DNA from: an uncultured Bacteroidia bacterium
GTDB lineage: Bacteria; Bacteroidota; Bacteroidia; Bacteroidales; UBA932
Direction: 5' to 3'
DNA: 64,000 nucleotides
Assembly (NCBI GenBank): GCA_902801885.1
Contig: CADCJX010000010.1
Span: 10,674-74,673 of the forward strand
Part shown: one piece after another, positions 42,730-52,889 of the stretch
Layout: every line of letters starts with the position of its first letter
Position numbering within the stretch: the first letter of the stretch is position 1
Notes under the pieces: model-generated
Database searches by the model: none
What the model was told of the DNA's origin: nothing
Seen by the model: only the letters and a program-made list of their open reading frames with translations
Translations under genes and position numbers: made by a program

Positions 42730-44970
42730 TTATTTAGCGGTAAAAGTTATCTCCGCCTTGTTGCCGAGGCGGTTGGTTCCGCCGTGTTCGTTGCTCGGCA
42801 TGTCCTGGGTACGGTTCTGCCTCATTGCGTCGGACACCCTGGCCCTGATCATCAAGGTCTTGGAACCGCTTATGGCAGGGATTTCCACGGATTCCTCGAC
42901 TTCGAGGGGATCGTTGGAAGTGCTGTTCGCGGTGTAGGAGAGGGCAAAGGTCCACTCCACTTCACGCGGGCTGCTGCCGTCTGCAAGAGCCTCGGTGGTC
43001 TTCCGGGTGTTGGTGAAGGCAGTCCAGTTCTCGCCGTCCGTCGACCATTCGAGGACGAAGAACTTGGGACCGGCCTGTGATGAAGACATCCTGTAGGAGA
43101 TCGTGTAGGTCCCGGCAGGCTGGTCCTTCACAGGAACTGAGAAGAGCCAATAGTCTCCAGGGAACATTCCTGTGCTGAGGAGACGTACGTAACCGCCCTC
43201 GTTCTTATAGCTGAGGGTGGATGGAGCCTTGCGCTCACCTGGACGGACGATCTCAAGCTTCGAAGCCTTGTCATCTGCCATGACGAAGGCTTCCGGCCAT
43301 GCGACTGAGAAGTCGGTACCTTCGACCACGCCGTTAGCTTCGTCGCCCGGATCCAGGAAGGACCAGGTCACAGGAAATGCATTACCACCATCTGAAGGGT
43401 CGGCTCCCGATCCTTCTCCGTCAGCACCTGTGACAATGATATTGTCAAGGTACCAGCGGTTCTGGTGGCGTGCCGGATTGGTCTCGTCAGGATTGGCGTA
43501 AGTTGGCCTGATCGTGACACGGCTGTCAGCATTGAGCCCGTTAAGACGGATGGTGACATGCTGCCATTCGATAGCGCTCTCACCGTCTACAAGTGACTGT
43601 GCGGACTCGATGGGCAGGCTCTCCTTGGCTCCGGAATCATCACAGGTTCCTTCTCCGTCGATTTCCACTGACAAGGTCATGATGTCGGGCTTATATGCTC
43701 CCGTGACCTGCCATGCCCAGTCGAAGCTGAGTTCGACGTCGGCGGTCCCGGCGATATCCTTGAAGGCGGGGAGTACTATTCCTGCGCTGTAGGAGGTCTT
43801 ACCGAACTTGAGGTAATTGCTCTGGAGGTAGAGGACCCTTGCGTCTCCGCTGATGTTCTCGCTGGACCAGTCGGTGCTGACCGAACTCCAGATGTAACCG
43901 TAGCCGCGGTTCTGGTACTCCTGCAGGAATCCTTCGCAAGCAGCGGAAGTGAACACGTTGGGAGCTGTGGTCGAAGGATTGTTGGTGGCAACGGCATCGC
44001 CTGCCTTGGCTTCAGTAGCCCAAGGCGCAATCCACTCGAAGTCATCATTGAAGTATATGACCACGTCCAGACCATTGTCCTTGACGGTAGCGCCGACAAC
44101 ATTCACCTTCGTGGCGGAAACTGAAACCAGGTAACCGCTGAGGTCAACCTTGTGACCGGCCAGTTCGCTGAGGTCCAGGCCTTCTCCGGTGGAGACTGTA
44201 ACCGACTTGGAGGCTCCTTCAACAGTGATGGAACTGCCGTCGAAAACACCGGAAACGGTTACGAATGCCGGAGCTGACGGTGCGGTCTGTGAATCCAGTG
44301 AAGGGGTGATGTCTGTAGCTGCCGGATAGACTACATCGGAGTTGGACTTGACCACGAGGTCTTCAATCTCAGCAATGCTTGGCATTCCGTCAACGGTTAC
44401 CTTCTGGCCTTTCAAGGAGATCATGTCACCGGTCTTCACGCTCTCCTTAGATGTGAGATAAGCGTTGGAGGTGCCGTCTGAGATGATGAAGCCTGAAGCA
44501 TCCGTTGCAGTGACCTGCGCATCTTCAAGGACTACATAGTTGCCGTTGGAGATTCCTGCCAGGCTGGAGACGGTGACCCTGTCGGCAGTACGGTACTTGT
44601 CACCAGCTTGGTAGACAATCACGTTGGAATAACTGATCAGTTTGTCTCCGTGGAACTTTACGGTGTCGCGTCTGGGGCTGCCGACCACTCCGCCTTCGAT
44701 GTTGTCGGCAGCAGTGATGGTGACTCCTTCAACCGTACCTTCTCCTCCGGTGACCGAGACTGTTATCCAGTCAGGTGCGTCAACTGTCCAGACAGCATCG
44801 GCGTAGACCGTGATGGTCTTCGGGGCCGCATTCTGCTGGGCAAATTCAAGATAGGTGGAACTTGCCATGACAGCTCTGGCTATGTTGCTTTCCTCTTTTT
44901 CACACGAAGTGAAGAAGATTCCGGCCAAAGCCATCGTGGTTCCTGCTATTATTCTTGCTATTGTTTTCAT
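42730..44970 (-). CDS. BACON / OB-fold surface lipoprotein of the SusCD locus
   Basis: A 746-residue lipoprotein (signal to Cys23 in FFTSCEK). Residues about 35-120 form a BACON-like immunoglobulin domain (LEFAQQNAAPKTITVYADAV, WTVDAPDWITVS). Residues about 130-215 resemble an OB-fold module (NGNYVVLEDAQVTATDASGF, GDMISLKGQKVTVDGMPSIA). Then come two large jelly-roll-type regions (about 310-510 and 530-746), with RWYLDNIIVTGADG and PGDYWLFSVPVKDQPAGTY. Nothing marks it as an enzyme. As the last gene after susC and susD, it is probably the surface glycan- or ligand-binding protein of the locus. Confidence 0.75.
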   Translation of the reverse strand: MKTIARIIAGTTMALAGIFFTSCEKEESNIARAVMASSTYLEFAQQNAAPKTITVYADAVWTVDAPDWITVSVTGGEGTVEGVTITAADNIEGGVVGSPRRDTVKFHGDKLISYSNVIVYQAGDKYRTADRVTVSSLAGISNGNYVVLEDAQVTATDASGFIISDGTSNAYLTSKESVKTGDMISLKGQKVTVDGMPSIAEIEDLVVKSNSDVVYPAATDITPSLDSQTAPSAPAFVTVSGVFDGSSITVEGASKSVTVSTGEGLDLSELAGHKVDLSGYLVSVSATKVNVVGATVKDNGLDVVIYFNDDFEWIAPWATEAKAGDAVATNNPSTTAPNVFTSAACEGFLQEYQNRGYGYIWSSVSTDWSSENISGDARVLYLQSNYLKFGKTSYSAGIVLPAFKDIAGTADVELSFDWAWQVTGAYKPDIMTLSVEIDGEGTCDDSGAKESLPIESAQSLVDGESAIEWQHVTIRLNGLNADSRVTIRPTYANPDETNPARHQNRWYLDNIIVTGADGEGSGADPSDGGNAFPVTWSFLDPGDEANGVVEGTDFSVAWPEAFVMADDKASKLEIVRPGERKAPSTLSYKNEGGYVRLLSTGMFPGDYWLFSVPVKDQPAGTYTISYRMSSSQAGPKFFVLEWSTDGENWTAFTNTRKTTEALADGSSPREVEWTFALSYTANSTSNDPLEVEESVEIPAISGSKTLMIRARVSDAMRQNRTQDMPSNEHGGTNRLGNKAEITFTAK

Positions 44971-44990
44971 GATTTATGAATTGATTGGAA

Positions 44991-46808
44991 CTAATAGGAG
45001 AGGCCGTCATCCCATCCTGGATTCTGGGTAAGCTGCGGATTGAGCGAACGGTCGTCAATAGGAATCGGATAGAGATAATCCCTGCTCTCGTCGAATGAGA
45101 TGGTGAGGTTCTGGTAGGGTTCGATGTAACCCTTGTCCCCATCGGTGAGGTAGATCGTGGAACCGATTAGCCTCAGGTAGGTGGCAACGCTCTTGTCAGG
45201 AACCGGATCTTCGGGACCGTAGATGCAGATGTCATTCTTGCCGTCTCCGTCGATGTCGTATACTCCCTTGCCAGGGAAATATATTCCTATGATCTTCTGC
45301 TCCATGCACTTGCCGGCTTTCCATCGGACGATGTCAGCCTGGCGGAGTCCTTCCTGGGCAAGCTCGACCTGGCGCTCGCGGCGGATTTCAAGGATGACGC
45401 CCTTGTTAACACCGGAGACATTGGTGTAGCCCCATTCGGCGGATGACAGATAAGGGTCAGGGTTGGCGTTTGCCTCTGCCATGCTCATGTCGGGCATCCC
45501 CACCCTCTTGCGAAGGAGGTTGACCGAAATGTTGAGGTCGTCCTGGGTCAGGGTGCCGAGTTCAGCCTTGGCCTCTGCGTAGTTGAGATAGATTTCGCCG
45601 AGGCGGAAGACCGCAAGGTCGTTGTAGGAACGGTCGAACTTGTCATTCGAAGCGTTGTTCTCCGGCATCAGGTATTTGGCAGTCTGGTAACCGGTGAGGG
45701 TAATGTCCATGTCAGGTCCCTGGACCTTCCCTGAATAGGAATACTTCCCTCCTGATTCGGTAAGGCGGGAATAACCCGGGATCCTGATGGTCTGGGCGAG
45801 GCGCGGGTCGCGGTCCTTGACCTCATCCTTGAACTGCATGGTCTCCCAGCCTGGCTTGTCGGTGAAACGTGTACCGTCTTTCATGAGGTAGGCGTTGACA
45901 AACTTCTTGGTCAGGCTGTGGCGTCCCTGGGAGTTCATCACGCCTATTGCAGTGGCGTTGTGCATCATCTCAAGGGCTACATCGAAGTTGATCGAGAGGA
46001 TGAACTCGTCGGTGTTCTCGTCGTATTCAGAGAAGAGCACCGCATAGTCCAGATCCGGGTTGCCGGTGGAATAGAGCTTGTGCGGGCTCTCGCGCATGAG
46101 CTTCAGGGAAGCATCTGCGGACTGCTGGAGGTAGAAGTTGGCGTCATGCCCGTCGAGTGATAGACCGTGATACTTACGGAAGGTACCCTCATAGAGGCAG
46201 AAGCGTGACTTGAGTGCCAGGGCAGCCCACTTGGTGACGCGGTAATTGTGACCGCTGCTGTAAGACGCGGGAAGATTCTCGTAGGCGTAGTCAATGTCTT
46301 CGATCATGTGGCTCATGATGGTCTCCCTGGAATCCCTGGGGGCGTAGAGCAGCGGATCGTCGGACTGGAGCTCGTGGTCTACCCAAGGGACGTCACCGAA
46401 CCTCTTCACCTTGTCGAAATAAAAATATGCCCTGAAGAAACGGCAGATTGCAGAATATTGCTTGACTGCTTCAGGATCCTCACAGTTGGTTTCCATCCAT
46501 GCGAGGGCCATGTTGAGTTTGCGCAGGTCACCCCAGGTCCAACCACCCCCTGAGTTGGGGACGATGCGGTTGGTGCCGCCACGGATGTAATCGGAAGGAG
46601 TGGTGTTGATGTACTGGTCGCTCTGCTCGTTGAAAGGAGCCTTGTCCAGCAGGTTGTTGTACAAGGAGTTCGTAAAGAGCTGGAGCTCGGTAGCACTCTT
46701 GAAATAAGTCTCCGGAGTCATCTTTGACTGGGGATACTTGTCGAGCCAGTCTTCGCAGGAAGTGAAACCCAGCAAAGCGACAGCGAGTAAAATGATATAT
46801 TTTTTCAT
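44991..46808 (-). CDS. susD: SusD/RagB nutrient-binding lipoprotein
   Basis: A 605-residue lipoprotein (signal to Cys18 in GFTSCEDWLDKYPQSKMTPE). SusD proteins form the lid over their SusC barrel and bind the nutrient. Family segments include LYNNLLDKAPFNEQSDQY, the TPR-like region ALAWMETNCEDPEAVKQY, and the C-terminal LGEIYLNYAEAKAELG, IRRERQVELAQEGLRQADIV and YLYPIPIDDRSLNPQLTQNP. The ligand cannot be told from sequence. It starts 24 bases after susC and 20 bases before the BACON lipoprotein gene. Confidence 0.95.
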   Translation of the reverse strand: MKKYIILLAVALLGFTSCEDWLDKYPQSKMTPETYFKSATELQLFTNSLYNNLLDKAPFNEQSDQYINTTPSDYIRGGTNRIVPNSGGGWTWGDLRKLNMALAWMETNCEDPEAVKQYSAICRFFRAYFYFDKVKRFGDVPWVDHELQSDDPLLYAPRDSRETIMSHMIEDIDYAYENLPASYSSGHNYRVTKWAALALKSRFCLYEGTFRKYHGLSLDGHDANFYLQQSADASLKLMRESPHKLYSTGNPDLDYAVLFSEYDENTDEFILSINFDVALEMMHNATAIGVMNSQGRHSLTKKFVNAYLMKDGTRFTDKPGWETMQFKDEVKDRDPRLAQTIRIPGYSRLTESGGKYSYSGKVQGPDMDITLTGYQTAKYLMPENNASNDKFDRSYNDLAVFRLGEIYLNYAEAKAELGTLTQDDLNISVNLLRKRVGMPDMSMAEANANPDPYLSSAEWGYTNVSGVNKGVILEIRRERQVELAQEGLRQADIVRWKAGKCMEQKIIGIYFPGKGVYDIDGDGKNDICIYGPEDPVPDKSVATYLRLIGSTIYLTDGDKGYIEPYQNLTISFDESRDYLYPIPIDDRSLNPQLTQNPGWDDGLSY

Positions 46809-46832
46809 GATAGCTATCTATTAAGGTTCCGA

Positions 46833-49800
46833 TCAGAAAGTGATGTCAACTCCGAACATGTAGGATTTCTGCCAAGGGTAGAAAGCCCTGTTGTAGCTGC
46901 TGCTCCTGGAGACCATTGCCGCTTCGGGATCGATGTAGGCTGAATGATCCTTCAGAGGAGACCAGTAGGCGATGTTTTCGCCGGAGAAGTAAATCCTGAA
47001 CTTGTCCACGCCAATCTTCTTTGTAATCTTGCCGGGAATCGTGTAGCCCACCGAGAGGTTCTTCAGACGCAGGTACCTGATGTTCTGGAGATAGCGTGTG
47101 TTGGCATGATAGAGCTGACCCTTTCCGTTGTAGGCCAGGTAAGCCACTGCACGGGGGAAGTAGGCGTCGGTGTTGTCGTAGTCCCAGCACTGATCCAGGA
47201 AGTTCTTGGGCAGGTAGGAAGTCATAGGCTGGGAGAAAGGACCCCAGAATGCGAATGAATAAGGGGAGAAGTACCAGTAGTGGTTACCCGTTCCCTGGAA
47301 GAACACGCTGACGTCGAATCCGGCATAATCCAGACCGAGGTTAAGTCCATAGGAAAGGCTTGGCAGCGAGTTTCCTATGATCTTGCGGTCACCAGGATCA
47401 TTTACGGTGTTCGCACCGATGCCGATGATGCCGTCGCCGTCGAGGTCGATGTACTTGAGGTCACCGGCCTTCCACACGCCTCCGGGGATCTTTCCGTTGA
47501 CATAAGCGAGGTTGACCTGCTTGGAATACTCAGCTGCCTCTGCATCGGTCTGGAAGAGGTCGTCAGCGACGAAGCCCCAGATCTCACCGATCTTCTGGCC
47601 TACGTAGTAGTCCTTTGCAAAGGTCTTGTTCTCGTTGTCGTACTTGGTGATCTCGGAACTGTAGTCGCTGAGGGTTCCCTTGATGCTGTAACCAAGGGGC
47701 CTTCCTCCAACATTGACCTGGTCCCTCCAGCCAAGTGAAAGCTCATAGCCTTTGGTGCGGAGGTCTGCGGTGTTTTCCTTTGGAGATGCAGCGCCGTAGA
47801 GGTTGGGAAGGGCGATACCGTCTGTAAGCATGTCCTTGGTGTCACGGATGTAAGTTTCTCCCGTGAACTCTAGCCTGTTGTTGAACATGGCAAGGTCGAC
47901 TCCAAGGTTATACTGGATCGAGGTCTCCCATGTCAGGTTGGCGGAGTTGGGCGCCGAGGCATTGGAATATTTTGCAACGGTGGATGATTCGCCGAAACTG
48001 TAGTGTGCGAAGTCGCTTACGTTGATCGTACGGATGTAGAGGTAGTTGCTCACATTCTGGTTGCCCAGGGTACCGTAAGATGCGCGGACCTTGAGGTTGT
48101 TTACGGTCGGTTTCAGAGACTCGAAGAAGGGCTCCTCGCTGATACGCCATCCGGCAGAAGCAGACGGGAAAAGTCCCCAACGGTGACCGCGGGCGAACCT
48201 GGAAGTACCATCATAACGTCCCGATACCTCAAAGAGGTAACGGCCCTTGTAGTCGTAGTTGGCACGGCCGAAGAAGCCGAGGAGTGCATATTCGGACTGT
48301 CCTCCGGAGACCGTCATGACAGTCGATCCGTCTTCTGCTGCACCGACGAGGTCAAGGTCACTCAGATCCTCGCTGAGGAGATACTGTCCGACGGCTCCGA
48401 CGCTCTTTGAATGCTGGTTCTCGAAGTTGGATCCAAGCATGACGGTGACGTGGTGTGTATCGTTGAAAGTCTCCTCGTAGGTGCCGAAGACATTGGCAGA
48501 ATAGTAGTTGTAAGTAGTGATGTCTTCTGTCATCTGGTCGAGTCCCGCACCCTGTGCGTAGTACTCTATCTCTGAATCAGGGTACTGGCGATAGGGTAGT
48601 TTGACCCTCCTGTGGGTGTCGCGGTTCTGGTGAAGGCGGTAAGTGAAGTTGCCGACCAGGGTGAAAGTGCTTACAGGCTTGATCGTCAGTTCTGTCGTGT
48701 TGGCGAAGTCACTCCTGTGGCTGAAGTTTACATCCTTCCCTTCGCCGAAAGCGATATGACGACCGTTACCTACTGCATAGGATCCGTTCAGGATACCGGA
48801 GGATGGAAGATAGACCCAGCTCCCGTCGGGGTTCTTCATGGGGAAGATCGGGAGTGCATGGGCAGCACTGTAGGCAATCGCGTTCTCGGTGTTGTCTATA
48901 CCCACATAATCGTAAAGGGAGTGGTAGAATGAGGTGTTGTTGCTCAGGCGCATGTACTTGTTGATGTCGAAGTCGATCTTGGACCTGAGATTGAACTTGT
49001 GGAAAACATCCGGCCTCTGCTTGATGATACCGGTTTCGCGGTCATATCCTCCGGAGACGAAGTAACGTGTGCTCTTGTTTCCTCCGGAGAGGGAAACGTT
49101 GTGCTGCTGTACAGGATGCCTGTCATTGAATAGGGAATGCCACCAGTCGTTGTTGCCATAGTAGACCCACTGATCGCGGCCGTTGCGGTGCTCCAGTACT
49201 GTCCAGGGGCGCTCGGGGTTCTCTGTCTTGTCATTGACACGGGCGAGAAGCTGCTGCATCTGGGCATCGTCATAGAGGACGTAATTCGAGCCTTCGGAAG
49301 CCATACGGAATTTGTTGATGGTGTAGACCGACCAGTAACCGGTCGTCTCATAGTCCGTGGAAGTGGTAGGCTCTTCCCATCCAAGCCTTCCGCTGTAGCG
49401 TACAGTAGCCTTGCCGTCCGTCTCGGCTCCCTTCTTGGTAGTGACAAGGATGACACCGAAGGCTGCACGGGCTCCGTAGACTGCGGCGGCTGCAGCATCC
49501 TTGATGACGGAAATGGATTCTACATCATTCGGGTTGACACGGTTGATGTCACCCACTGCGCCGTCGATCAGCACGAGGGGAGAGGCGCCGTTGATGGATG
49601 TGAATCCTCGGATGTTCAATGAACCTGTGGAACCGGGGTTACCGGCTGAGGTTGTGATGTTCAGTCCAGGAACCGATCCCTGGAGCATGTTTGACAGAGA
49701 GTGGGATGACCTGTTCTCAAGTTCCTTTGAATCTACTGCCGTGATTGCTCCGGTCAGGTTTACCTTCTTCTGTGTACCGTAGCCGATGACGACTGTTTCC

Positions 49801-50114
49801 TCCAGTGACATGGAGTCTTCCTCAAGGACAACGGTGACCCTGTCCTGATTCGAGGAAAGCGTAACGTCTTTAGTGACGTAACCCAGGCTGCTAACGTTTA
49901 GGATGACATTGCCTGAGGGTACCCTTAAAGAAAACGTTCCGTCGGCTCCGGTGATGGTACCGTTCGTGGTACCGCTGACGACTACTCCCACACCTATCAA
50001 CGGCTGTTGATTGGTGTCGAGCACCGTTCCGGACACTGTCCTGGTCTGGGCCGATGCCGAAAGGGCAAAAGCCAGAAGGAGAACAATGGCGGTCAATGAT
50101 CTTGAAAGTTTCAT
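46833..50114 (-). CDS. susC: SusC/RagA TonB-dependent outer-membrane transporter
   Basis: A 1093-residue TonB-dependent receptor. The signal peptide (1-22) is followed by a carboxypeptidase-regulatory-like domain (TVSGTVLDTNQQPLIGVGVV), a plug beginning ETVVIGYGTQKKVNLTGAIT, with PLVLIDGAVGDINRVNPNDV, and a large beta-barrel. The TonB box is expected near EETVVIG. The C-terminal strand ends in Phe, as usual for barrel proteins. It imports a large substrate with SusD as lid. It lies 42 bases after the phosphoesterase gene, which seems to be the first gene of the operon. No anti-sigma/sigma pair or hybrid two-component regulator is adjacent. Confidence 0.95.
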   Translation of the reverse strand: MKLSRSLTAIVLLLAFALSASAQTRTVSGTVLDTNQQPLIGVGVVVSGTTNGTITGADGTFSLRVPSGNVILNVSSLGYVTKDVTLSSNQDRVTVVLEEDSMSLEETVVIGYGTQKKVNLTGAITAVDSKELENRSSHSLSNMLQGSVPGLNITTSAGNPGSTGSLNIRGFTSINGASPLVLIDGAVGDINRVNPNDVESISVIKDAAAAAVYGARAAFGVILVTTKKGAETDGKATVRYSGRLGWEEPTTSTDYETTGYWSVYTINKFRMASEGSNYVLYDDAQMQQLLARVNDKTENPERPWTVLEHRNGRDQWVYYGNNDWWHSLFNDRHPVQQHNVSLSGGNKSTRYFVSGGYDRETGIIKQRPDVFHKFNLRSKIDFDINKYMRLSNNTSFYHSLYDYVGIDNTENAIAYSAAHALPIFPMKNPDGSWVYLPSSGILNGSYAVGNGRHIAFGEGKDVNFSHRSDFANTTELTIKPVSTFTLVGNFTYRLHQNRDTHRRVKLPYRQYPDSEIEYYAQGAGLDQMTEDITTYNYYSANVFGTYEETFNDTHHVTVMLGSNFENQHSKSVGAVGQYLLSEDLSDLDLVGAAEDGSTVMTVSGGQSEYALLGFFGRANYDYKGRYLFEVSGRYDGTSRFARGHRWGLFPSASAGWRISEEPFFESLKPTVNNLKVRASYGTLGNQNVSNYLYIRTINVSDFAHYSFGESSTVAKYSNASAPNSANLTWETSIQYNLGVDLAMFNNRLEFTGETYIRDTKDMLTDGIALPNLYGAASPKENTADLRTKGYELSLGWRDQVNVGGRPLGYSIKGTLSDYSSEITKYDNENKTFAKDYYVGQKIGEIWGFVADDLFQTDAEAAEYSKQVNLAYVNGKIPGGVWKAGDLKYIDLDGDGIIGIGANTVNDPGDRKIIGNSLPSLSYGLNLGLDYAGFDVSVFFQGTGNHYWYFSPYSFAFWGPFSQPMTSYLPKNFLDQCWDYDNTDAYFPRAVAYLAYNGKGQLYHANTRYLQNIRYLRLKNLSVGYTIPGKITKKIGVDKFRIYFSGENIAYWSPLKDHSAYIDPEAAMVSRSSSYNRAFYPWQKSYMFGVDITF

Positions 50115-50156
50115 AAACGCTTGTTTTATTAGTGGTTTGGTATTGATTGATTATCC

Positions 50157-52118
50157 TTATCTTGACTTGTAGTCGCTGGTGGAAAAGACTTTTGGCCTTT
50201 CCATCTTTTCAGTCCATTCATGGCCGAAACGGTCCTTGACCTTGACTTCGACTGTCGAAGTCGCAGAAGAAGCCGTTGCCTTGAAGAAGTGGTTCCACGA
50301 AGCAGTAAGGAAACTAGGAGTGCTGGACGCATCCGCCTGGGCGAGACGCTTGGCTGAAAGTGCGGCCAGGTGAAGAGGGTCATTGGCCCACAGAGGTACC
50401 AATGGCAGTTCCTTGCCGTTTTCTGTTACTGTGACCGTCCACTCAGGATCCCAGTTCCAGACATTGACCAGGATGTCGTTGGGCTCGTACTTTGAGATCT
50501 CTTCGACATAGGGGGCGAATTTGGGATGGTCCCCGGCAAGAGACATAGTCAGTACTTTTTTCACTTCGTTCATGTCATAAGCCCTGAACTGGTAGGAGTC
50601 GGGATGACCGGTAGCCTTGTATTTCCATTCCATGTCCGCTCCGTCGAACTTGAAGATCGAATATCCTCCCGGTGAACCGTCCTGAGCGACGTGCACACCT
50701 TCAGTAAGGTGGCCGGACCACCACCAGGAAGCGCAGACTGCTCCGAGGTTATGCTCCACGTAGCCTTGGTCTTCCTTTTCATAATAGTTGAAAACCCTGT
50801 GGGTGTGGCCGGAAATGAAATGGACGTCATATCCCTTCACGGCGTTGAGGAAGTCCTCTGTGTCAGCCTGTCCGGCCAGAGACTTTCCATTTAGGTTTTC
50901 CTTCCAGGTGGTTGCACCGTTCGGCATATATGCCGGCGCATGGGATGCAATGACAAGAGGGGTGCTTTTCGGTACGTATGAAAGGTCCTTTGCAAGCCAT
51001 TCCATCTGTTCTGAAGTGAAATCCCTCTTGTAGTTGCCCCTGAGTTCTGATCCTGTGCCGACATCCTTGTAGTCGATATCGTCCATTACGATGAAATGGA
51101 TTTTCCCGATGTTGAAGGAATAATAGTAGGGTGCGAGGTATTTGGTGTACCTGACAGACTTGTTGAAATCTCCGATTTCATTCATGTCATTATCGTGGTT
51201 CCCCATTGTATGGAAAACCTGGATGTCGTGGAAGTCCTTGTTCATCTCATTCAGGTACTGGGGGAACTCGAAGGAATTGGAGTACCAGTACAGGTCCCAG
51301 GTCATGTCACCGAGTGTCAGGGCGTATTTCTTCCCGGATGTCGAGTTCAACGAAGCGTTCATGTCCTTGGCGAACTCCGCGAATTGGCTGATGTCCCTGG
51401 TCCTGTTCGCAAGGTGCATGTCGCCGAGAACGTAAAGAGTGAACTTGTCGTTGGCGCTCTTGGTGAGAGTGAAATCCCTCCTCTCAGGCGTGATGGCCGG
51501 TGCGGTCAGGATGGAATGGAATTTCGGGAGGATCCCTTCAGACGAAACTTCATAACCGCTGGGAACCGAGATGAACACGTAGCCGTTTCTCTTCTGTGAT
51601 TTGAGCTGGTAGATTCCGTCATTGTCGGTTGTCGTAACCTCGTAACCGTCGGAGACCACTACTCCGGGTACTCCTTGGCCGTCACATTCGACCGTCCCAT
51701 AGACAGTCGACCCGGATGTCGGTTCCACCTTCCTGGCCGAGGTGATGTTTATGGAAGTGTTTCCGACGAAGCGCCTTGCTGCTCCCCGGAGGATGTACAC
51801 CTGGTACTGTCCGGATTCGATTCCGTCAGCGAGGGTGAAGGTGAAATAGTCGCTTCCTACGGTCTTGATGTTACATGTGTAGTCTACACCATTGTCAGCC
51901 TTGAGGATGACTTTGTCTGTCTGCGACGGCCCCTTCCCGTAGTGGAACCTGAATGTAACATCGTCACCGGAAGCAACCTCAAGGCCGTTCTCGGTGACGA
52001 CTCCGCTCACATCAAATACATCTTGTTCGGGAATCTCGTTATCCTCCTTATGAGTACATGCAAGAGGAACGATCATGCAGGCAAAAGCCAGCAGCAGTAG
52101 ATAAAAGTAGTTTCTCAC
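50157..52118 (-). CDS. Calcineurin-like metallophosphoesterase lipoprotein
   Basis: A 653-residue lipoprotein (signal to Cys21 in PLACTHKED). The domain order is N-terminal immunoglobulin-like and carboxypeptidase-regulatory-like regions (about 35-215), then a calcineurin-type phosphoesterase core, then a C-terminal extension. The metal-binding motifs are all present: LGDMHLA, TLGDMTWD, MGNHDND, SHAP and SGHTHR. It should hydrolyse a phosphomonoester or phosphodiester outside the cytoplasm. Its position as the first gene of the SusCD operon suggests that the imported substrate carries phosphate. The natural substrate cannot be named. Confidence 0.85.
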   Translation of the reverse strand: MRNYFYLLLLAFACMIVPLACTHKEDNEIPEQDVFDVSGVVTENGLEVASGDDVTFRFHYGKGPSQTDKVILKADNGVDYTCNIKTVGSDYFTFTLADGIESGQYQVYILRGAARRFVGNTSINITSARKVEPTSGSTVYGTVECDGQGVPGVVVSDGYEVTTTDNDGIYQLKSQKRNGYVFISVPSGYEVSSEGILPKFHSILTAPAITPERRDFTLTKSANDKFTLYVLGDMHLANRTRDISQFAEFAKDMNASLNSTSGKKYALTLGDMTWDLYWYSNSFEFPQYLNEMNKDFHDIQVFHTMGNHDNDMNEIGDFNKSVRYTKYLAPYYYSFNIGKIHFIVMDDIDYKDVGTGSELRGNYKRDFTSEQMEWLAKDLSYVPKSTPLVIASHAPAYMPNGATTWKENLNGKSLAGQADTEDFLNAVKGYDVHFISGHTHRVFNYYEKEDQGYVEHNLGAVCASWWWSGHLTEGVHVAQDGSPGGYSIFKFDGADMEWKYKATGHPDSYQFRAYDMNEVKKVLTMSLAGDHPKFAPYVEEISKYEPNDILVNVWNWDPEWTVTVTENGKELPLVPLWANDPLHLAALSAKRLAQADASSTPSFLTASWNHFFKATASSATSTVEVKVKDRFGHEWTEKMERPKVFSTSDYKSR

Positions 52119-52191
52119 AATTCATGAATTATATGCTAAAAGTAGCAATAATAATCCAATGAATCAACCAACGATCTCGAAAAGTTATCAA

Positions 52192-52881
52192 CTAGTCATT
52201 TTTGTGGATCACTTTTCCGTCTTTCTTGTAGTTCAAGTCTCCTGAGCCGTGGCTGGAGACGGAAATCTTTGTTGCATCGAATCCGAGAGCATCGAGATCT
52301 CCTGAGCCCACCATCGAAATGACGGCTTCAGCTGCTTTTCCTTTCAGTACGACATCTCCCGATCCGGAGGAGGATACGTTCAGGTTGACGACATTGACGA
52401 TATTCAGGTCCATGTCTCCTGAGCCAAGGCTTGCCGCCTGTACGGATTCACCTTCCAGCGTTGCGGTGAAATCTCCGCTGCCTCTCGTTTCGATTGCACT
52501 GACGGCAGGGGCATAGATGCGTACAAACTCATCGTACATGATGGGGGAGTTGGTGTCTATGATCAACTTGCCGTCATTGACGTACGCTCTCACGGAGTCC
52601 CTGGTGATGTGCGTTCCGAACACGCTCACCACCGGTTCGCAGTCGGAAATGATCAGTTCCACGTCCATGCTGCCCCTTGACGAGACACTTGTGAAGGCTC
52701 CGGGATGGAAGACGACCGAGTCGGATTTCGAATAGACTTTTTTGTTGCTTTCGAGGCGGAGCTCAAGAGCGCTTTTCATCTCTTTCTTGGCCTCGTCGCT
52801 GATGCGGAAATAACATGAAGAGGCACTGAAGGCTGCCGCCGTCAGAGCGGATGCGAGAATTATGCTTTTGAATATATTCAT
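52192..52881 (-). CDS. DUF2807 (head-GIN) putative lipoprotein
   Basis: A 229-residue protein with a lipoprotein-type signal (Cys23 in FSASSCYFR) and a repeating beta-helix domain of the DUF2807 type. The repeated unit contains SGSGDx, seen as RGSGDFTA, LGSGDMDL, SGSGDVVL, VGSGDLDA and HGSGDLNY. These repeats form a right-handed beta-helix of unknown function. It is the last gene of the ABC transporter operon, 8 bases after the GntR regulator gene. It may be a cell-envelope stress protein; no function is proven for the family. Confidence 0.8.
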   Translation of the reverse strand: MNIFKSIILASALTAAAFSASSCYFRISDEAKKEMKSALELRLESNKKVYSKSDSVVFHPGAFTSVSSRGSMDVELIISDCEPVVSVFGTHITRDSVRAYVNDGKLIIDTNSPIMYDEFVRIYAPAVSAIETRGSGDFTATLEGESVQAASLGSGDMDLNIVNVVNLNVSSSGSGDVVLKGKAAEAVISMVGSGDLDALGFDATKISVSSHGSGDLNYKKDGKVIHKND

Positions 52882-52889
52882 GGCTGTCT

